Source: Mytilus trossulus (taxonomy: Eukaryota > Mollusca > Bivalvia > Mytilida > Mytilidae). Taken from it: a stretch of DNA of 64,000 bases. The first letter of the stretch is position 1; each line of letters begins with the position of its first letter. The position numbers were made by a program, and so were the translations under genes. The stretch covers positions 76,353,727 to 76,417,726 of the forward strand of contig NC_086379.1 in the NCBI RefSeq assembly GCF_036588685.1, written 5' to 3'. Shown piece by piece: positions 63,953-64,000 of the stretch. The notes under the pieces were generated by a model, which saw only the letters and a program-made list of their open reading frames with translations, ran no database searches and was not told the origin of the DNA.

Positions 63953-64000
63953 CTGAAGTTATAAGCAAAATCAGTATGAACAAAAAAGAATTTTAGACAA

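Overview
This window is nuclear DNA from a bivalve mollusc, most likely a mytilid mussel. It is AT-rich, its genes have many introns with GT/AG boundaries, and it is packed with dispersed repeats of a kind I recall from mussel genomes (for example copies containing TGGTATGATTGCCAATGAG). The species call is an inference from this texture, not a match. All exon models below were read by eye from splice sites, reading phase and homology to remembered animal proteins.

Four protein-coding genes are supported. (1) DDX21/DDX50-type nucleolar DEAD-box RNA helicase, minus strand, start codon at 24940, 13 coding exons down to 740; its 3' end lies left of the window. (2) Mitochondrial ADP/ATP carrier (SLC25A4/5/6 type), minus strand, one uninterrupted coding exon at 30884-31795, with a probable spliced 5' UTR exon near 33638. 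(3) MPG, the alkyladenine DNA glycosylase, plus strand, two coding exons at 39246-39714 and 40402-40763. (4) NPRL3, a subunit of GATOR1 (the amino-acid-sensing brake on mTORC1), minus strand, 12 exons from 63952 down to the stop at 48295; its N-terminus lies right of the window.

The most notable point is the arrangement of genes 3 and 4. MPG and NPRL3 are adjacent and tail to tail, as in the human alpha-globin region, where NPRL3 introns hold the globin enhancers. Seeing the pair in a mollusc suggests a linkage that predates vertebrate globin clusters. MPG also carries a local change at the position of the DNA-intercalating tyrosine.

The rest is introns and intergenic DNA full of mobile elements: small terminal-inverted-repeat elements (several flanked by TTAA), long foldback palindromes, tRNA-derived SINE-like copies, two degraded reverse-transcriptase genes, several arrays of about 150-bp monomers, and a 4.9-kb inverted-repeat element in an NPRL3 intron. 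That element interrupts an older dispersed repeat, so its exact ends and a 3-bp target duplication can be read. It carries a six-unit satellite. The genes are not an operon and share no obvious pathway: ribosome biogenesis, mitochondrial ATP export, base-excision repair and nutrient sensing.
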